A stretch of DNA of 15,508 nucleotides, taken from positions 1 through 15,508 of the forward strand of contig JANRJF010000258.1 of assembly GCA_033764095.1 (NCBI GenBank), given 5' to 3'. The translations under genes were made by a program, and so were the position numbers. The DNA comes from JBDTMT01 sp033764095 (GTDB lineage Bacteria; Desulfobacterota; Binatia; HRBIN30; CADEER01). Shown here piece after piece: positions 15,287 through 15,508 of this stretch (position 1 is the first letter of the stretch; the number at the start of each line of letters is the position of its first letter). The notes beneath the pieces were generated by a model. That model worked only from the letters and a program-made list of their open reading frames with translations, was not told where the DNA came from and did not search any database.

Positions 15287-15508
15287 TTACTTGCGGGCGT
15301 TGTAGCGCGCGATGATCTGCTCGGTGAGGTCGAGCTCCGGGGCGCCGTACAACACGCTGCTGCTCGACTGCTCGAGGATCATCGAGTAGCCGTTCTCCTT
15401 GCCGAACTGCTCGATGACGCCCTGCAGCTGCTTGAGCAGCTCGACGGTGAGCTCGTTGTCCTTCTGCTGCAGCTCGCCCTGCGAATCCTTGTAGGCGCGC
15501 TCGAAGTC
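15287..15508 (-). CDS. skp: Periplasmic chaperone Skp/OmpH (5' part outside window)
   Basis: Only the last 73 codons are visible, translated from the reverse strand up to the TAA at 15287. The visible part begins DFERAYKDSQGELQQKDNEL, a heptad-like charged coiled coil. It then gives VIEQFGKENGYSMILEQ, VLYGAPELDLTEQIIARYN and ends NARK, the standard OmpH/Skp C-terminus. Skp holds unfolded outer-membrane proteins in the periplasm before BamA inserts them. It normally heads the skp-lpxD-fabZ-lpxA series; here lpxA follows directly after 15 bp. The signal peptide and most of the coiled coil lie beyond the right edge. Confidence 0.87.
   Translation of the reverse strand, partial: DFERAYKDSQGELQQKDNELTVELLKQLQGVIEQFGKENGYSMILEQSSSSVLYGAPELDLTEQIIARYNARK

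Overview
The window comes from a very GC-rich, double-membraned (lipopolysaccharide-making) bacterium. Strong GC bias at third codon positions produces long spurious reading frames on the opposite strand. The gene set (LpxI instead of LpxH, a Gfo/Idh oxidoreductase between lpxI and lpxB, a DUF374 acyltransferase beside msbA and waaA) resembles deltaproteobacteria in the broad sense, such as Desulfuromonadota, Binatota or Myxococcota relatives. This placement is inferred from gene content and order; no marker gene settles it.

Layout, read on the minus strand from the right edge. (1) Lipid A block, 15508 to 5542: the tail of the periplasmic chaperone Skp/OmpH, then lpxA, lpxI, a Gfo/Idh/MocA oxidoreductase, lpxB, msbA, a DUF374 (LpxJ-type) acyltransferase, waaA, lpxK, a Trm112-like zinc ribbon and a Kdo-kinase-like gene. 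Most joints are overlaps or gaps under 20 bp, so this is probably one operon. lpxD and fabZ, which usually sit between skp and lpxA, are absent from that place. (2) Sugar decoration block, 5492 to 1: one plus-strand SAM methyltransferase, then on the minus strand a family 2 glycosyltransferase, a GT4-type glycosyltransferase, a WaaE/KdtX-like family 2 glycosyltransferase, a family 2 enzyme with a galactosyltransferase-type C-terminal domain, and an FkbM methyltransferase cut by the left edge. These probably build and methylate the LPS core or a related glycan.

Together the genes cover lipid A synthesis from UDP-GlcNAc acylation (LpxA) through UDP-diacylglucosamine cleavage (LpxI), disaccharide formation (LpxB), 4'-phosphorylation (LpxK), Kdo addition (WaaA), probable Kdo phosphorylation and late acylation, flipping (MsbA) and core extension.

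The most unusual feature is non-coding. Almost every gap longer than about 30 bp holds a word palindrome: short words (6 to 10 nt) repeated in tandem and then repeated again in inverted orientation. The words differ from site to site: CACAGATGAA/CACGGAGG, GAGCGAT, GGCTGTTAG, GAGCCC. These elements abut or overlap gene ends. They supply stop codons and C-terminal tails (GT2 at 805, LpxA) and apparently the only usable start codons (GT4 at 3798, WaaA at 8896). Two of them, 13.6 kb apart, are clearly the same family. They share a T-rich trailer, on the transcribed strand, that runs up to the next start codon.
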